Assembly: GCF_023566055.1 (NCBI RefSeq)
Contig: NZ_JALIQP010000002.1
Span: forward strand, 806,001 to 870,000
DNA: 64,000 bases
From: Halosolutus amylolyticus
Lineage (GTDB): Archaea; Halobacteriota; Halobacteria; Halobacteriales; Natrialbaceae
Reading direction: 5' to 3'
Part shown: positions 44,816 to 53,524 of the stretch, in pieces
How positions within the stretch are numbered: position 1 is the stretch's first letter
Layout: each line of letters opens with the position of its first letter
Notes under the pieces: model-generated
What the model saw: only the letters and a program-made list of their open reading frames with translations
Told to the model about the DNA's origin: nothing
Databases searched by the model: none
Made by a program: the position numbers and the translations under genes

Positions 44816-44915
44816 CGCTCTCAGCCTCCTGGTCGGCGTACGTCTCGCGGACGGCATCGAGGTCGACGTCGTACTCGCGGCTCCGATCGAACAGGTCGCT
44901 CCAGCGCGCGGTCAT
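44808..44915 (-). CDS. 35-aa small acidic protein preceding the PIN-like gene
   Basis: Starts MTARWSDLFDRSREYDVDLD and is strongly helical and acidic. It ends TGA at 44808-44810, eight bases inside the start of the PIN-like gene (ATG 44815). The tight overlap and small size are like an antitoxin or chaperone paired with a PIN protein, but I do not recognise it. Codon use is normal for the genome. Confidence 0.6.
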   Translation of the reverse strand: MTARWSDLFDRSREYDVDLDAVRETYADQEAESDE

Positions 44916-44982
44916 CGGTGTCGGTTGAACGTGCAGGGTGAAAAGAACGCACGTCTCGCCCCGCACACACCGATTGAGCCGT

Positions 44983-46080
44983 TTATCGATCGAGCAGCCG
45001 GAACACCGCCGCGCCGAGAACGAACGCGACGCCGACGTTGACGGCGACGCCGAGGAAGCCGACGCCGGTCACGATCGCCAGCGATCGCACGCCGCTGACG
45101 GGATCGAGGGCCGCGCGGCCGAGTTCGAGCGCGACGACGACGAGCAGGACCCCGAGCAGTGCGAGGGGGAACGCCGCGAGGAGCGCTCCGCCCGCGATCA
45201 GCGCGAGCGCGAGGTAGCCCGCCCCGAGGATGACGTTCGCGCCGCCGGTTCGCGCGCCGAAGGCGTACTTGCCCGCGAGGCCGCCGCTCCCGTGGCACAT
45301 CGGGACGCCACCGATCGGGATCGCGGCGAGGCAGGTGACGCCCATGCTCGTCGAGAGATCGTCGCTCGAGACGTCCCGGCCGTAGAGGTCGCCACAGAGC
45401 AGCGCCGTCGCGATCGCGGCGTTGCCGATCGTCATCCCGAGCTGGGCGACGGTGCCCTCGATGGCGGCCCCGCTGAACGTCGGCGTCCCCGCGGGGAAGA
45501 GCGTCGCCTGCGGGAGCGTCGGCGTCGGAACGCCGGCCGTCGCGACCGCGGCGACGCCCCCGAATCCGAGGACGACCAGCACGCTCGACTGGCGGTAGCC
45601 CGCGACTGCGAGCATCGCGACGATCGCCAGTCCCGCCGCCGCGACCGGCACGTTCCCCACCGAGAGGCCGATCGCCGCCTCGAGCAACAGCAGGGCGACG
45701 GCGAACTGGACGCCGCGGACCACGGGTTCGCCGACGATCCGCTGGAGCCGATCGACGAGGCCGAGGCGGCCGCTCGCGAGCAGGACGCCGCCCGCCAGCA
45801 GGCCCGCGGCGGCCAGTTCGGGGTACGAGAGCGAGCCGACGATCGCCAGCCCGACCAGCGCCTTCATGGGCTCGACCGAGAGCGGCAGTCCGTAGTAGAG
45901 CCCCCAGACGATCTGGAAGACGCCGAAGCCGACGAGGACGTGCGGGAGCGAGACGGACGTCGTCGCGGCGAGCGCCACCAGCAGCGGAAGGACCGTAACC
46001 GAATCACCTAGCGCACCCGTCAGTTCCGACGTCGAGAGTTCGAACTCGGTATCGGACGGCAGACGGGACGAGTAGGCCAT
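44983..46080 (-). CDS. putative molybdate/sulfate transporter, MOT1 family
   Basis: 365-aa membrane protein with about ten hydrophobic segments. The N-terminal FELSTSELTGALGDSVTVLP and central PMCHGSGGLAGKYAFGARTGG match MOT1/SulP-related molybdate or sulfate transporters, including the P-x-x-H/G-x-G-G substrate loop. GALGDSVTVLPLL is the typical first helix. It probably takes up molybdate (or sulfate); the substrate is not proven. A stem-loop-like inverted repeat lies about 50-85 bp upstream (46132-46164). Confidence 0.88.
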   Translation of the reverse strand: MAYSSRLPSDTEFELSTSELTGALGDSVTVLPLLVALAATTSVSLPHVLVGFGVFQIVWGLYYGLPLSVEPMKALVGLAIVGSLSYPELAAAGLLAGGVLLASGRLGLVDRLQRIVGEPVVRGVQFAVALLLLEAAIGLSVGNVPVAAAGLAIVAMLAVAGYRQSSVLVVLGFGGVAAVATAGVPTPTLPQATLFPAGTPTFSGAAIEGTVAQLGMTIGNAAIATALLCGDLYGRDVSSDDLSTSMGVTCLAAIPIGGVPMCHGSGGLAGKYAFGARTGGANVILGAGYLALALIAGGALLAAFPLALLGVLLVVVALELGRAALDPVSGVRSLAIVTGVGFLGVAVNVGVAFVLGAAVFRLLDR

Positions 46081-46131
46081 CTATCCTCCGCTATGGGCGG
46101 GGCGCCCTTCACCGTTTTCAGAAACTGGTAT

Positions 46132-46164
46132 CGATTTCGTTTTGTAGAGGAACAACTGAAATCG
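46132..46164. promoter_or_regulatory. inverted repeat between aldolase and MOT1 genes
   Basis: CGATTTC (46132-46138) and GAAATCG (46158-46164), extended by TTGT/ACAA with one slipped base, inside an A/T-rich patch. On the minus strand it can fold as a hairpin. It could be the terminator of the aldolase gene or an operator for the MOT1 gene; position alone cannot tell. Confidence 0.4.
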
Positions 46165-46266
46165 GTTACGGGGGCGATCGAGAGCGAATCGAGCGATCGG
46201 TTCGGGACCGGCGACCGGCCACCCCCCGATCGCCTCTGCGAGAAGGATTCAGGGGCCCGCAACCGG

Positions 46267-47136
46267 CTACCCGTCGATCGTCTCCTCGAGGATCGATTCG
46301 AGGTCGGCGACGGCGTCGTCCTCGAGCGGGCGAAGCGGCCGCCGCGGGGTGCCGACGGGCCGATCGCGGAGCGCGAGCACTGCCTTCACGCCGGGCACGC
46401 CGTAGCGGGACGTGACGGCCCGGTTGAGTTCGACCAGGTCGGCATTGTGCGATCGTGCCGCCGCGGGCCGATCGTCGCGGTCGGCGCGGTAGATCGCACT
46501 CGCGACTTCGGGTGCGACGTTCGCCACGGCGAGCACGCCGCCGTCGGCACCGGCCGCGAGGCCGGCCGCGTAGACGCTACCGCTCCCGACCAGGACCGAG
46601 AACTCCTCGCCCCGGGTCAGGCGGACGAGTCGCTGGAGCGATTCGAGGCTCCCGCTGGAGTCTTTGATGCCAGCGACGTTGTCGTGGGACGCGAGCGCCG
46701 CCGCTGCGTCCGGCGAGAGGGCGTGATCGGTGAACTTGGGGACGCTGTAGAGGTAGATCGGGATCGGCGAGGCGTCGGCCAGGTCGCGGTAGTAGGCGGC
46801 CAGTTCCTCGTCGTCCGAGCCGTAGTACGACGGCGTGACGACGAGCGCCGCGTCGGCCCCCGCACCCGCGGCGCGCTCGGTCGTCTCGAGCGTCGGTTCG
46901 AACCCCTCGTGACCCGTCCCCGCGACCACCGGGAGTTCGGTCGCCGCGGCGACGGTCTCGACGACCCGCACGCGCTCGTCGGGCGTCAGTAGCGGCGCTT
47001 CGCCCGTCGAGCCACAGGGGACGAGGAAGTCGATCCCGGCGTCCTCGAGCCAGCCGACCAGATCGGTCAGCGCGTCGTCATCGATCGATCCGTCGTCGTC
47101 GAACGGTGTGGCGATCGGCACTCCAGTTCCGTGCAT
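46267..47136 (-). CDS. dihydrodipicolinate synthase family aldolase
   Basis: 289-aa TIM-barrel Schiff-base aldolase. Hallmarks: GTGVPIATPF, PCGSTGEAPLLTPDER, the catalytic Tyr in IPIYLYSVP and the Schiff-base Lys in VAGIKDSSGS (about 160). Members make 4-hydroxytetrahydrodipicolinate (DapA, lysine pathway), cleave KDG, or split N-acetylneuraminate. No lysine or sugar genes are adjacent, so the exact activity is open. Same strand as MOT1 and separated from it by about 190 bp. Confidence 0.88.
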   Translation of the reverse strand: MHGTGVPIATPFDDDGSIDDDALTDLVGWLEDAGIDFLVPCGSTGEAPLLTPDERVRVVETVAAATELPVVAGTGHEGFEPTLETTERAAGAGADAALVVTPSYYGSDDEELAAYYRDLADASPIPIYLYSVPKFTDHALSPDAAAALASHDNVAGIKDSSGSLESLQRLVRLTRGEEFSVLVGSGSVYAAGLAAGADGGVLAVANVAPEVASAIYRADRDDRPAAARSHNADLVELNRAVTSRYGVPGVKAVLALRDRPVGTPRRPLRPLEDDAVADLESILEETIDG

Positions 47137-47283
47137 GGCCGACGCTACGGCGGTCGACGGTAAAGGGCCGTCCGATTCGAAGCCGACACGAACGATCTGG
47201 TCCGCGTCGTCCGCAATCCGCCCCCGTTCGAACGCGTGTCACACCACCGGAAAGCTATTGGCCGATTGCCATGACGTGCGGGT

Positions 47284-47796
47284 ATGGAACTCCGCCCCTT
47301 CGACGGGGAACAGGACGCGCGCGCGATCTGCCGAGTCAACGTGCTGGCGTGGCAAGAGGCCTACGAGGAATTGCTCCCCGACGAGGTGCTCGTGGGCCGG
47401 GATCCCGACCCGCCGGACGAACAGGTTCGGGAACTGGCCGCGGCGTTACGCACCGATCGGGACGGCATCTTCGTAGCAGAAGCCGACGGAGACGTCCGCG
47501 GATACAGCTATTTCCGATGGACGGAGACCAAACCGTTCGTCGGCGAGAACGAGGCCGGACTCAAGGAGATCTACGTCGAACCCGCCTACTGGGGCGAGGG
47601 ACTCGGGACGGCACTCCTCGAGCGCGGCCTCGATCGGCTTCCCGAAACCATCGAACGCGTGAAACTCGAGATGCTGGACGGGAACGACGTCGGCCACCGG
47701 TTCTACCGCGCTCGCGGGTTCGAACGGACTGGATCGGCCGACTTCGAAATCGCGGGTGAAGCGTACCCGACCGTGATCTACACGCTCGAGTTGTGA
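47284..47796 (+). CDS. GNAT family N-acetyltransferase
   Basis: 170-aa acetyltransferase starting MELRPFDGEQDARAICRV. Acetyl-CoA motif A is IYVEPAYWGEGLGTALLERG (about 97-116, the Gly-rich turn), followed by the motif B region EMLDGNDVGHRFYRARGFERTG. Typical small-molecule or protein GNAT length. The substrate cannot be read. Divergent from the aldolase gene with about 150 bp between. Confidence 0.9.
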   Translation: MELRPFDGEQDARAICRVNVLAWQEAYEELLPDEVLVGRDPDPPDEQVRELAAALRTDRDGIFVAEADGDVRGYSYFRWTETKPFVGENEAGLKEIYVEPAYWGEGLGTALLERGLDRLPETIERVKLEMLDGNDVGHRFYRARGFERTGSADFEIAGEAYPTVIYTLEL

Positions 47797-47899
47797 TCGA
47801 GGCGCTCGCCGGGGCGACGGGGTTCCAAGGCCGCTCGGCGACCCATCGCCGTCGGTGAACATCAGCACGGCTAAGCCCGTCCGGTCGGAACCGTCGTCC

Positions 47900-48934
47900 G
47901 TGAGCGACCTCGGCAAGATCGATCGGGCCTTCTTCGATCGCCACGTCGCGCCGAACCTCGGCGCGGATCGCAACGACGTCGCCCTCGGTCCCAGCCACGG
48001 CGTCGACTTCGGCGTCCTCGATATCGGCGGGCGGGCGCTGGTGACCGCGACCGATCCGGTGTCGATCCTGCCCCCGCTCGGGTTCGAGCGGGCGGCCCGG
48101 TTCGCGCTGGACCTGATCCTCGCCGACGTGGCCGTCAGCGGCGTGGCCCCCTCGCATCTCTCGATCTGTTTTACCCTCCCCGAGACGATGACCGACGCGG
48201 AGTTCGCGACGATCTGGGAGACGATCGACGCCGAGTGTACCGACCTCGGCGTGTCGATCGTCACGGGACACACCGCCCGGTACTCGGACCCGTCGTACCC
48301 GTGGGTCGGCGCGGCGACCGCGATGGGCGTCGGCGACCACGACGCGATCGTCCGCCCCGACGGGGCCCGCGACGGCGATCGACTCGTGCTGACGACCGGC
48401 GCGGCCGTCGAGGCCGTGGGCCTCCTGAGCACGCTCTTTCCCGACCAGATCGACCTTCCCGCGGACGACCTCGCGGCCGCCCAGGACCGGCTCGACGAGG
48501 TCTACGCCGTCCGCGACGCCCTTACGGCGGCGGCCGGTCCCGTGACGGCCATGCACGACGTCACCGAGGGCGGCCTCGCCGGCGCACTCAACGAGATGGC
48601 CGACGGTGCCAGGGCCCGGTTCGCGATCGATCGCGAGGCGGTACCGATGCGCCCCGGCGTCCGCGAGGTGTGCGACCACCTCGAGATGGACCCCTGGGCG
48701 GCCACGAGTTGCGGATCGCTCCTGATCGCGGTCGATCCCGGCGGCGTGGACGACGTGCTCGCCGCGCTCGAGGAACGAGGGACGGTCGCCGCCGAGATCG
48801 GACGGGTCGAGTCGATCGGGGCCGCCGATCGAGACGCGGACGCCGACGGCAAGGTGCTCGTCGACGGCGACCCGCTCGAACACCCGAGCGTCGACCCGTC
48901 GTGGGCGGCTTACGCCGAACTCGCGCGCGAGTAA
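47900..48934 (+). CDS. AIR synthase-like (PurM/ThiL/HypE family) protein
   Basis: 344-aa protein with the two-domain AIR-synthase fold: N-terminal ATP-type domain (DVALGPSHGVDFGVLDIGG, TDPVSILPPLGFERAARFA, HLSICFTLP), central ATAMGVGDHDAIVRPDGARDGD-like turn and C-terminal HDVTEGGLAGALNEMA. It is not PurM itself (no purine context) and lacks clear HypE Cys; a HypE/ThiL-like or selenophosphate-synthetase-like role is possible. GTG 47900 (SDLGKIDRAFFDRHV) is preferred to an upstream GTG at 47855, which adds 15 non-conserved residues. Confidence 0.8.
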   Translation: MSDLGKIDRAFFDRHVAPNLGADRNDVALGPSHGVDFGVLDIGGRALVTATDPVSILPPLGFERAARFALDLILADVAVSGVAPSHLSICFTLPETMTDAEFATIWETIDAECTDLGVSIVTGHTARYSDPSYPWVGAATAMGVGDHDAIVRPDGARDGDRLVLTTGAAVEAVGLLSTLFPDQIDLPADDLAAAQDRLDEVYAVRDALTAAAGPVTAMHDVTEGGLAGALNEMADGARARFAIDREAVPMRPGVREVCDHLEMDPWAATSCGSLLIAVDPGGVDDVLAALEERGTVAAEIGRVESIGAADRDADADGKVLVDGDPLEHPSVDPSWAAYAELARE

Positions 48935-48960
48935 CAGTCTCCGCTCCGGGTACGCCGACG

Positions 48961-49851
48961 TTACGACTCTTCCAGGTACTGCAACACGCCCGCCACGTCG
49001 CCCTCGAGCCCCACACTGCCCCACTCCGATCGGAGTTCGTTGGCAATCGCGATCGGGTCGTCCGGATCGTCGACGGCGTCGGCGGCCCCCTCGACTGCCG
49101 CGACCCACTCCGGGAGCATACGCTCGTAGGTCTCGAGGCGAGCCATCGCGGCGGTGGCGACCCCGAAATGCGGGTAGCAGTTGACCGCGGGGTCGAGGCC
49201 CTGCAGTCGCTCGACGGTCGCGACGGCGTCCTCGAGGTCGAAACTGGGCGGTTGCGTCGTCGGGTAGACCGCCCCGTCGAACAGCATACCCGCCGCATCG
49301 GCGGTGAACAGCACCCCCGTCGTCCCGTCGAAGAACGCGGCCTGGTGCGGCGCATGCCCTGGTGCGTCGTGGACCGAGAGCGATCGATCGCCGAGGTCGA
49401 TCGCGTCGCCGTCGCCGAGCGGCCGGGCCCGATCGGCGGGGACGAGGTCCGGGTCGCCGTAGGGTTCGGGCATGCCGATAGCCTTCTCGACGCCGCGTTT
49501 CAGCGTCTCGAGCAGGTCCGGGTCGGTGAGGAAGTCGATCCCTCGCTCGTGGCAGTGGACCGTCGCGTTCGGACACGCGGCCGCCAGTTCGCCCGTTCCG
49601 CCCGCGTGATCGAGGTGGACGTGCGTCGGGACGAGGTGCGCGACGTCCTCACTATCGATGCCGAGGTCGTCCAGCGCGGCGAGCACTTCGGCCGGCGTAG
49701 TGTCTGCCGTCCCGGTGTCGATCACCGCCGGCTCCGGCGTGTCGAGTACGTAGACGGCGAGCTGACCGGCCTGGTGGAACATGCGGCCGTCCACCTGGTA
49801 GACGTCGTCGGTCCCGGGGACGCGTTCGATGACGGGGTCACGATCGGTCAC
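48961..49851 (-). CDS. metallo-beta-lactamase fold hydrolase
   Basis: 296-aa MBL-fold enzyme starting with GTG (MTDRDPVIERVPGTD). The metal-binding motif is THVHLDHAGG (HxHxDH), with later ligands in VHCHERG, FTADAAGM and CYPHFGVA. Members include glyoxalase II, lactonases and other thioester or phosphodiester hydrolases; the substrate here is not known. The C-terminal about 60 residues are acidic helices (PEWVAAVEGAADAVDD). Divergent from thiD with about 130 bp between. Confidence 0.9.
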   Translation of the reverse strand: MTDRDPVIERVPGTDDVYQVDGRMFHQAGQLAVYVLDTPEPAVIDTGTADTTPAEVLAALDDLGIDSEDVAHLVPTHVHLDHAGGTGELAAACPNATVHCHERGIDFLTDPDLLETLKRGVEKAIGMPEPYGDPDLVPADRARPLGDGDAIDLGDRSLSVHDAPGHAPHQAAFFDGTTGVLFTADAAGMLFDGAVYPTTQPPSFDLEDAVATVERLQGLDPAVNCYPHFGVATAAMARLETYERMLPEWVAAVEGAADAVDDPDDPIAIANELRSEWGSVGLEGDVAGVLQYLEES

Positions 49852-49956
49852 GGCGGGACGATCGCACTACGGCGACTTGAACCTACTGCGGCGATCGACG
49901 CGGTCGGGGGTTCCGGTCCGAGCGACGGCGGCGGTCCGCGATCGGACCATCACCGC

Positions 49957-49966
49957 TTTGTATAAC
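49957..49966 (+). promoter_or_regulatory. TATA box of thiD
   Basis: TTTGTATAAC centred about 25 bp before the thiD ATG at 49985, in an A/T island; GGAGG just after it (49967-49971) would be inside a leaderless promoter rather than a ribosome site. Fits a leaderless start for thiD. I see no THI-box riboswitch in the short gap. Confidence 0.45.
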
Positions 49967-49984
49967 GGAGGAATACATCCACTC

Positions 49985-50797
49985 ATGAAGACGCCAGTAC
50001 CCGAATCGCGTCCTGTGGCGCTGACGATCGCCGGCAGCGACTCCGGCGGCGGGGCCGGGATCCAGGCCGACCTCGCGACGATGGCGATCCACGGGGTCTT
50101 CGGTACGTCGGCGATCACCGCCGTCACGGCCCAGCACACGCGCGGTGTCGAGTCCTCGTTCGTCCTGCCGGTCGAGGAGGTCGCGGCGCAGATCGATGCG
50201 GTCACGGACGACTTCGCCGTCGGCGCGGCCAAGACCGGCATGCTCGCGACGACCGAAATCGTCGAGACGGTGGCCGACTACGCGGCCGAGTTCGACTTCC
50301 CGCTGGTAGTCGACCCCGTGATGGTCGCGACGTCGGGCGATCGACTCCTCGAACCGGACGCCGAACGGGCCTACGAGGACCTGTTCGCCGAGGCGGCGAT
50401 CGTCACCCCAAACGCCGACGAGGCCGCGGTCCTGACCGACGTCGCGGTCGAGGACCGATCGAGCGCGCGCGAGGCGGGCGAGGCGCTCCGCGAAATGGGT
50501 GCCGACGCCGCGCTCGTCAAGGGCGGGCACGTCCCCGGCGACACCGTCCGAGACGTGCTCGTGACGGCCGAGGGCGCGACGACGTTCGAACACGAGCGCG
50601 TCGACACCGACGCGACCCACGGCTCCGGGTGTACGCTCGCGGCCGCGATCGCGTCTCGTCTGGCCCGCGGAGAGGACCTCGAACCCGCTGTCGAAGGCGC
50701 GACAGACTTCCTCGCGCGGGCGATCGAGCACCACTACGACGTCGGCCGGGGCCCCGGCACGGTCAACCACTCCGTGACGGAGGCAGCGGACGAATGA
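49985..50797 (+). CDS. thiD: bifunctional HMP kinase/HMP-phosphate kinase ThiD
   Basis: 270-aa ThiD of thiamine synthesis, phosphorylating hydroxymethylpyrimidine twice. The substrate motif TIAGSDSGGGAGIQADLATM, the VVDPVMVATSGDRLL strand and the anion-hole motif THGSGCTLAAAIAS are present. Archaeal ThiD is often fused to ThiN; here there is no extra domain (ends at ..NHSVTEAADE). Its TGA overlaps the ATG of the next gene (LLM oxidoreductase) by four bases, so the two are co-translated. Confidence 0.93.
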   Translation: MKTPVPESRPVALTIAGSDSGGGAGIQADLATMAIHGVFGTSAITAVTAQHTRGVESSFVLPVEEVAAQIDAVTDDFAVGAAKTGMLATTEIVETVADYAAEFDFPLVVDPVMVATSGDRLLEPDAERAYEDLFAEAAIVTPNADEAAVLTDVAVEDRSSAREAGEALREMGADAALVKGGHVPGDTVRDVLVTAEGATTFEHERVDTDATHGSGCTLAAAIASRLARGEDLEPAVEGATDFLARAIEHHYDVGRGPGTVNHSVTEAADE

Positions 50798-51765
50798 GCG
50801 GAATCGACGCCGACGTCGGCGTTATTCTCCCCCAGTACGGCACCGATATCGGAACGGTCCGCGACGTCGCGATCGAGGCGGAGTCGCTCGGCTACGACGC
50901 GGTGTGGCTCGAGGACCACTTCCAGTCGTGGATCGGCGACCCCCGTCGCGGCGCACACGAGTGCTGGACGACCCTCGCCGCGATCGCCGAGGCGACCGAT
51001 CGGGTCCGCGTCGGCACGCTGGTCACCAGCCAGTCGTACCGACAGCCCGCGCTGCTGGCCAAGATGGCGACGACGGTCGATCGCGTCAGCGACGGGCGAC
51101 TCGACCTCGGTCTCGGCGCGGGGTGGTACGCCGACGAGTACGAGCGCTTCGGGTACGAGTTCCGGGACCCCCCGGCGAAGCGCATCCGGCGCCTCGCCGA
51201 GACGATCGAGATCCTGCGGGGACTGTGGACGAACGAGACGTACAGCCACGAGGGCGAGTACCTCGACGTCGACCTCGTGGACGCGTTCTGCGAGCCCCGA
51301 CCGGTGCAGGACCCGCACCCGCCGATCTGGGTGGGCGGCGGCGGGGAGGAGTTCACCCTCCGGTACACCGCCGAACTGGCCGACGGCTGGAACTACGGCA
51401 CCCTCGACCCCGAGGGATTCGCGGAGAAACTCGACGTACTGGGCGGCTACTGCGACGCGAAGCGGTTCGAAGAAATCGACAAGTCCGCCGAACTGTTCGT
51501 CTTCGTCGGCGAGACGACCGACGCGGCCGCGGAGAAACGGGAGCGGTTCAGGGCCGAGTACCTGCCCGGCGAACCGACCGAACCCCGCGAATTCTTCCTC
51601 TCGGGCTACGTCGAATCGGCGCCGACGGGGACGCCGGCGGAAGTGCGCGATCGGCTCGGCGAGTACGTCGATGTCGGGATCGAGACGTTCATGCTCGCGA
51701 TCCCCGGTGCGACGGCCGAGGGCGACGAGAGCCTGTCGCTGCTGGCCGACGAACTGCTCGAGTAA
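50794..51765 (+). CDS. F420-dependent LLM-class oxidoreductase
   Basis: 323-aa TIM-barrel of the luciferase-like monooxygenase class, starting MSGIDADVGVILPQYGTDIG. Typical motifs: YDAVWLEDHFQSW, RVRVGTLVTSQSYRQPALLAK, LDLGLGAGWYADEYERFGYEF and PIWVGGGGEEFTLRY. Haloarchaea use F420 cofactor, and the family name follows that; the reaction is not identifiable. ATG overlaps the thiD TGA, so it may act in or near thiamine or cofactor metabolism, by context only. Confidence 0.88.
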   Translation: MSGIDADVGVILPQYGTDIGTVRDVAIEAESLGYDAVWLEDHFQSWIGDPRRGAHECWTTLAAIAEATDRVRVGTLVTSQSYRQPALLAKMATTVDRVSDGRLDLGLGAGWYADEYERFGYEFRDPPAKRIRRLAETIEILRGLWTNETYSHEGEYLDVDLVDAFCEPRPVQDPHPPIWVGGGGEEFTLRYTAELADGWNYGTLDPEGFAEKLDVLGGYCDAKRFEEIDKSAELFVFVGETTDAAAEKRERFRAEYLPGEPTEPREFFLSGYVESAPTGTPAEVRDRLGEYVDVGIETFMLAIPGATAEGDESLSLLADELLE

Positions 51766-51814
51766 CTCGCCGCCACCCGAACGATCTTTCCCGTCGTACT
51801 CGATACCGAGGAAC

Positions 51815-52144
51815 ATGGTCGAGAATCCGTTCGACGTCGAGATCCGCGTGGGCGAAGTGCTCGAGGCCGAGTCGTTCCCGGAGGCGAACAAGCCGAAGAT
51901 GACGAAGCTCTGGATCGACCTGGGCGACGAACACGGCGAGATCCAGTCCGCCGCCCAGCTGGATCACCACTACGACCCCGCGGACCTCGAGGGTCGACAG
52001 GTGCTGTGCGCGACGTCCCTCGGCTCGGTCCGGATCGCCGGCTTCAAATCCGAGGCGCTGACCGTCGGCGTCCCCGACGAAGACGAGTATCCGGTCCTCG
52101 TCGAACCCGAGGCGGACGTGCCGCTCGGCGGCCTCCTGTTCTGA
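51815..52144 (+). CDS. tRNA-binding domain (CsaA-like) protein
   Basis: 109-aa protein with the EMAP/CsaA-type OB-fold: DVEIRVGEVLEAESFPEAN (strand 1-2), KLWIDLGDEHGEIQSAAQL and ALTVGVPDEDEYPVLVEPE. Bacterial CsaA binds tRNA and may act as a chaperone; the archaeal single-domain protein is likely a tRNA- or nucleic-acid-binding accessory. Start at 51815 follows the LLM gene by 49 bp; may belong to the same transcript. Confidence 0.85.
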   Translation: MVENPFDVEIRVGEVLEAESFPEANKPKMTKLWIDLGDEHGEIQSAAQLDHHYDPADLEGRQVLCATSLGSVRIAGFKSEALTVGVPDEDEYPVLVEPEADVPLGGLLF

Positions 52145-52232
52145 ACCGCGCAATCGCTGCGGTACGGACAACCTGTAGACGGGTCGGCCCTAAAAACAAC
52201 TAACTTATGAGTGATCGTGAATATCACCCGCC

Positions 52233-53393
52233 ATGAACCGCCGACGGCTGCTCGCGGTCGGTGCGATAGTATCGCTCGCCGGCTGTTCGACCACGGTCGA
52301 GCGGAGCGTCGACTCAAATCCGGACCCCGAAGACGTGATTCGCGACGCGATCGAGACGCGCAAGGGCGTCGACTCGATCGCCGGCCGCCGGACCGTCACC
52401 GCCGAGTCCGCCGAGACCGACGGCGGCGAGATGAAGCGGACCGAACGCATCTACGAGCGACCGCCGGCGAACCAGCGCCTCGAAGTGCTGGACGCGACGA
52501 ACGCCGTAGTCTCGCCGGGAACGGTCACGGTGACGACCCGACCGATCACGTGGGAGTACGACCCGACCGAGAACGAAGCCATCAAACGCCACCATCCACA
52601 CCGGGTGTTCGCCGATCGGGTGCGACTCGTCCTCGAGGACGTCCTCGAGGAGTGCTGTCTCACGTACGAGGGAACCGACACCGTCGCCGGACGAGAGACC
52701 CACGTGATCGAGGTCGCGCCGCCCGCGGACGCCGACGTCGAGCGATCGATCGACATCCTCGTCGGGGATACGAGATACGTCATCCCGCTGGAGGAGGTAC
52801 CACAGGAGGAACTCGACGACGCCGAGGTGATCCGGACGATCTACATCACCGAGGAGGAGCGGTACCCGATCAAGGAACGGAACGTGGTTACGACCGGGGA
52901 GACCGAACTCCACAGCCTGACCGCCGCCTTCGAGGAGGTAACGATCGACGGGGACCTCGACGACGAGGTGTTCACGTACGATCCGCCGGCCGACGCCGAC
53001 GTCTCGGTGACCGGACTCGAGCCGGAAGGAATCTACGACTCGCCAGCGACCGCCGAGACCGTCGCCCCGTACGACCTCCCCGACCCCGACCTCCCCGAGC
53101 CGTACGAACTCGATCGGGTCACGGTGGTCGAGACGGACGCGCGCACGACGACGACGCTGTGGTATCTCGACCCGGAGTGGCCCGAACGGGAGATCTACGT
53201 GAGCGTCCGGGACGAGCCACGGTTCAACGAGGACGTCCTCGAACGCGTCGAGGTCAACGATCACGAGGGGTTCTATCGCGACGGCCGTGTCGAGAGCGTC
53301 TTCTGGAACTGCGGCGGCCTGAGTTACGAGGTCTCGAGCCCGGACGTCGCCGAACCGGTCGTCGAAATCGCGGAAACGATCGACTGCGACTGA
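52233..53393 (+). CDS. LolA-like lipoprotein
   Basis: 386-aa protein starting MNRRRLLAVGAIVSLAGC, a signal peptide with Arg-rich start and lipobox SLAGC (Cys 18), so a lipid-anchored exported protein. The mature region has repeated beta-strand segments typical of LolA/outer-membrane-lipoprotein-sorting folds (VTVTTRPITWEYDPTENEAI, YEGTDTVAGRETHVIEVAPP). Strongly acidic. TATA-like CTTATG (52203-52208) about 28 bp upstream supports a leaderless start. No partner is evident; may bind lipids or a small hydrophobic ligand. Confidence 0.8.
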   Translation: MNRRRLLAVGAIVSLAGCSTTVERSVDSNPDPEDVIRDAIETRKGVDSIAGRRTVTAESAETDGGEMKRTERIYERPPANQRLEVLDATNAVVSPGTVTVTTRPITWEYDPTENEAIKRHHPHRVFADRVRLVLEDVLEECCLTYEGTDTVAGRETHVIEVAPPADADVERSIDILVGDTRYVIPLEEVPQEELDDAEVIRTIYITEEERYPIKERNVVTTGETELHSLTAAFEEVTIDGDLDDEVFTYDPPADADVSVTGLEPEGIYDSPATAETVAPYDLPDPDLPEPYELDRVTVVETDARTTTTLWYLDPEWPEREIYVSVRDEPRFNEDVLERVEVNDHEGFYRDGRVESVFWNCGGLSYEVSSPDVAEPVVEIAETIDCD

Positions 53394-53524
53394 CCGCGAC
53401 CGGCCGGCCGCGCGGTGGCGATCGGGATCCGGGGAGCGATCGACTGGTGTCCGGGGACCGACGGTCGATCGACCCCCGTGGAAAGACGCGGTAGACCTAA
53501 CTGGCGGTGCGAGAGAGTCAACGT

